A DNA stretch of 7,428 nucleotides, taken from NCBI GenBank assembly GCA_003485905.1, contig DNHK01000321.1, forward strand, positions 1 through 7,428. The letters are read 5' to 3'. The translations under genes and the position numbers were made by a program. Shown piece by piece: positions 6,611-7,428 of this stretch; the first letter of the stretch is position 1, and every line of letters begins with the position of its first letter. The DNA comes from Gammaproteobacteria bacterium (GTDB lineage: Bacteria; Pseudomonadota; Gammaproteobacteria; Arenicellales; Arenicellaceae). The notes under the pieces were generated by a model, which saw only the letters and a list, made by a program, of their open reading frames with translations, was not told where the DNA came from and searched no databases.

Positions 6611-6613
6611 GTG
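6598..6613 (+). promoter_or_regulatory. Ribosome site that selects the GTG start of the YegP-like gene
   Basis: GGAGAG (6598-6603) lies seven bases before GTG at 6611. That start gives (M)AGKFEVYKDKAGEFRF, the normal YegP opening, whereas the upstream in-frame TTG at 6515 would add 32 residues unlike the family. Confidence 0.75.
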
Positions 6614-6838
6614 GCAGGAAAATTCGAAGTATATAAAGATAAAGCAGGCGAGTTTCGGTTTCGACTAAAGGCTGGTAACGGTGAAAACATATTAGCTAGC
6701 GAAGGGTATAAAGCGAAATCAAGCTGCATGAACGGTATCGCATCAGTTAAGAAGAATTGTGGCGATGAAGCATGTTACGCAGTTAGCGTCACGAAATCTG
6801 GTAAGCACAAGTTCAATCTTAAATCCCGCAATCATTAA
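6611..6838 (+). CDS. YegP-like DUF1508 protein, truncated by in-frame TAA
   Basis: This encodes 75 residues from GTG. The YegP family has two tandem DUF1508 repeats of about 50 residues. Repeat one is complete: FEVYKDKAGEFRFRLKAGNGE at 5-25 (in part), ILASEGY at 27-33, then GIASVKKN at 42-49. Repeat two begins with YAVSVTKSGKHKFNLKSRNH at 56-75 and stops at TAA (6836-6838). E. coli YegP reads NLKAANHQIIG at the matching place as I remember it, so the stop sits exactly where Gln is expected. The rest of the repeat follows in the same frame to 6940, for a full length of 109 positions, as in intact homologues. The family is small, soluble and of uncertain function. If the stop is real, the product has one and a half repeats. 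Confidence 0.8.
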   Translation: MAGKFEVYKDKAGEFRFRLKAGNGENILASEGYKAKSSCMNGIASVKKNCGDEACYAVSVTKSGKHKFNLKSRNH

Positions 6839-6940
6839 GTCATTGGTGCTAGCCAATCCTACGAGAGTGCAGCATCCTGTAAAAAGGGTATGGCCAGTGT
6901 TGGAAAAGCAGCACCGGATGCGGCCATCGTCGAAGTCTAG
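6839..6940 (+). pseudogene. Second half of DUF1508 repeat two, beyond the in-frame TAA
   Basis: Directly after the TAA the same frame reads VIGASQSYESAASCKKGMAS, then VG and a 12-residue tail to TAG at 6938-6940. This matches the end of a DUF1508 repeat, in the pattern VIG-S-Y---A--GIASV also seen in repeat one of this gene. No frameshift is needed; only one codon is altered. No start codon with a ribosome site lies at its head, so independent translation is unlikely. Confidence 0.75.
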
Positions 6941-6962
6941 CTTAGTCGACAGCACCCTAAAG

Positions 6963-6994
6963 AACCATCGATGTTAAAACATCGGTGGTTTTTT
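6963..6994 (+). terminator. Rho-independent terminator after the YegP-like gene
   Basis: An 11-base-pair stem is formed by AACCATCGATG (6963-6973) and CATCGGTGGTT (6980-6990), with one T-G wobble and a TTAAAA loop. The descending arm runs straight into a six-T run (6989-6994). It lies 22 bases after the TAG at 6938-6940, placing it as the end of a transcript that spans the complete YegP frame, including the part beyond the TAA. Confidence 0.88.
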
Positions 6995-7327
6995 ATGTGC
7001 AGCTTATACTCATGATTTGATCCATCGTATATAACTCAACTTCTCAAATGTTCGCTATTGCCCTGTAGCGGGTAATTGCATTTTCTATACAAGTTGCTTT
7101 TACTGAGTCGCGTGTAACACTCGATCTCACGCAGGCCGGCTTGGTAGCGGTTTCAAGTATGATAAAGAAAGTCGTTCTGCTGCTACCCTCTATCAATTGC
7201 AGCATCAATTGCTGTTAGCAAATAAAAGTTATTAAAAAGATGCTGGATAAAGAAACCGATCGTCGCTTTTGTACGGCTAGCGATCGAACCCCAAGGCTGA
7301 GGGTGCCTCAAGCTGTAATACATTGGT
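6995..7327. other. 333-base region without a convincing gene
   Basis: Nothing here has a start, ribosome site and family-like sequence together. Two partial plus-strand frames look mildly protein-like and could join by one frameshift near 7145 (7069-7148 and 7149-7235). There is a direct repeat TCAATTGC at 7193-7200 and 7205-7212, and paired CGATCG palindromes at 7257-7262 and 7281-7286. No tRNA or clear terminator was found. Confidence 0.4.
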
Positions 7328-7428
7328 TTACTTAAATTGTTTTCCTCTGCGCTTAAACGGTGGCTTACCTTTGAAATCGGTTGATCTAGCATCGATAAGA
7401 TCAGGATCATTAGTCATATATTCGACTT
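7328..7428 (-). CDS. C-terminal end of an unidentified protein (5' part outside window)
   Basis: The minus-strand frame is open from the right edge to TAA at 7330-7328, giving 32 complete codons plus the stop. The visible end reads VEYMTNDPDLIDARSTDF and then a Lys/Arg-rich tail, KGKPPFKRRGKQFK. A basic flexible tail of this kind is common in nucleic-acid-binding proteins, but I do not recognise the family. The ATG at 7417 could also start a 29-residue peptide, though it has no visible ribosome site. An overlapping 75-codon frame (7410-7183) in another phase looks less protein-like. Confidence 0.4.
   Translation of the reverse strand, partial: VEYMTNDPDLIDARSTDFKGKPPFKRRGKQFK

Noticed and set aside
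3018..6940. Whole-window stop codon reassignment to Gln
   Set aside because: Several well-bounded genes here end at TAG or TAA at family-typical lengths, so a general reassignment of both codons does not fit.
6743..6977. Short frames on both strands over the end of the YegP-like gene
   Set aside because: They overlap the DUF1508 frame and terminator, and none resembles a known protein.

Overview
The window reads as a stretch of a proteobacterial chromosome, most likely a gammaproteobacterium of the free-living aquatic kind. This rests on the families present (a membrane-fused spermidine-synthase-like protein, DUF6152, DUF6356, an Lrp/AsnC regulator, a YegP/DUF1508 protein), Shine-Dalgarno-type ribosome sites and moderate base composition. 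The lineage is an inference. I see no insertion sequence, integrase, CRISPR array, tRNA or rRNA.

Layout. Positions 1-2560 (minus) hold most of a large membrane protein that runs off the left edge: a duplicated MFS-like transporter half followed by a spermidine-synthase-like Rossmann domain whose usual catalytic acids are replaced. A 457-base AT-rich divergent region follows. Positions 3018-5294 (plus) carry three closely spaced genes for exported proteins: a ~300-residue secreted protein of unknown function, a DUF6152 protein with a His-His mature N-terminus, and a probable lipoprotein. The lipoprotein frame is cut by an in-frame TAG at 5022-5024 and then stays open, with protein-like content, to 5294. 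An Lrp/AsnC regulator (5482-5952, minus, TTG start chosen on its ribosome site) stands head to head with a small DUF6356 membrane protein (6081-6308, plus). A YegP-like tandem-repeat protein (6611-6940, plus) is cut by an in-frame TAA at 6836-6838 in its second repeat, and is followed by a strong intrinsic terminator. The right end holds about 330 bases without a convincing gene, then the C-terminal end of a minus-strand gene that enters from outside.

How the genes fit together. The three exported proteins look like one transcription unit acting in the periplasm or outer membrane. The Lrp protein probably controls itself and perhaps its divergent DUF6356 neighbour. The most notable signal is that two unrelated genes about 1.8 kb apart each carry one in-frame stop where Gln fits (TAG for CAG, TAA for CAA), with intact sequence downstream. 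Recent parallel decay, sequence error and readthrough are the competing explanations. Other genes in the window end normally at TAG or TAA, which argues against a changed genetic code.
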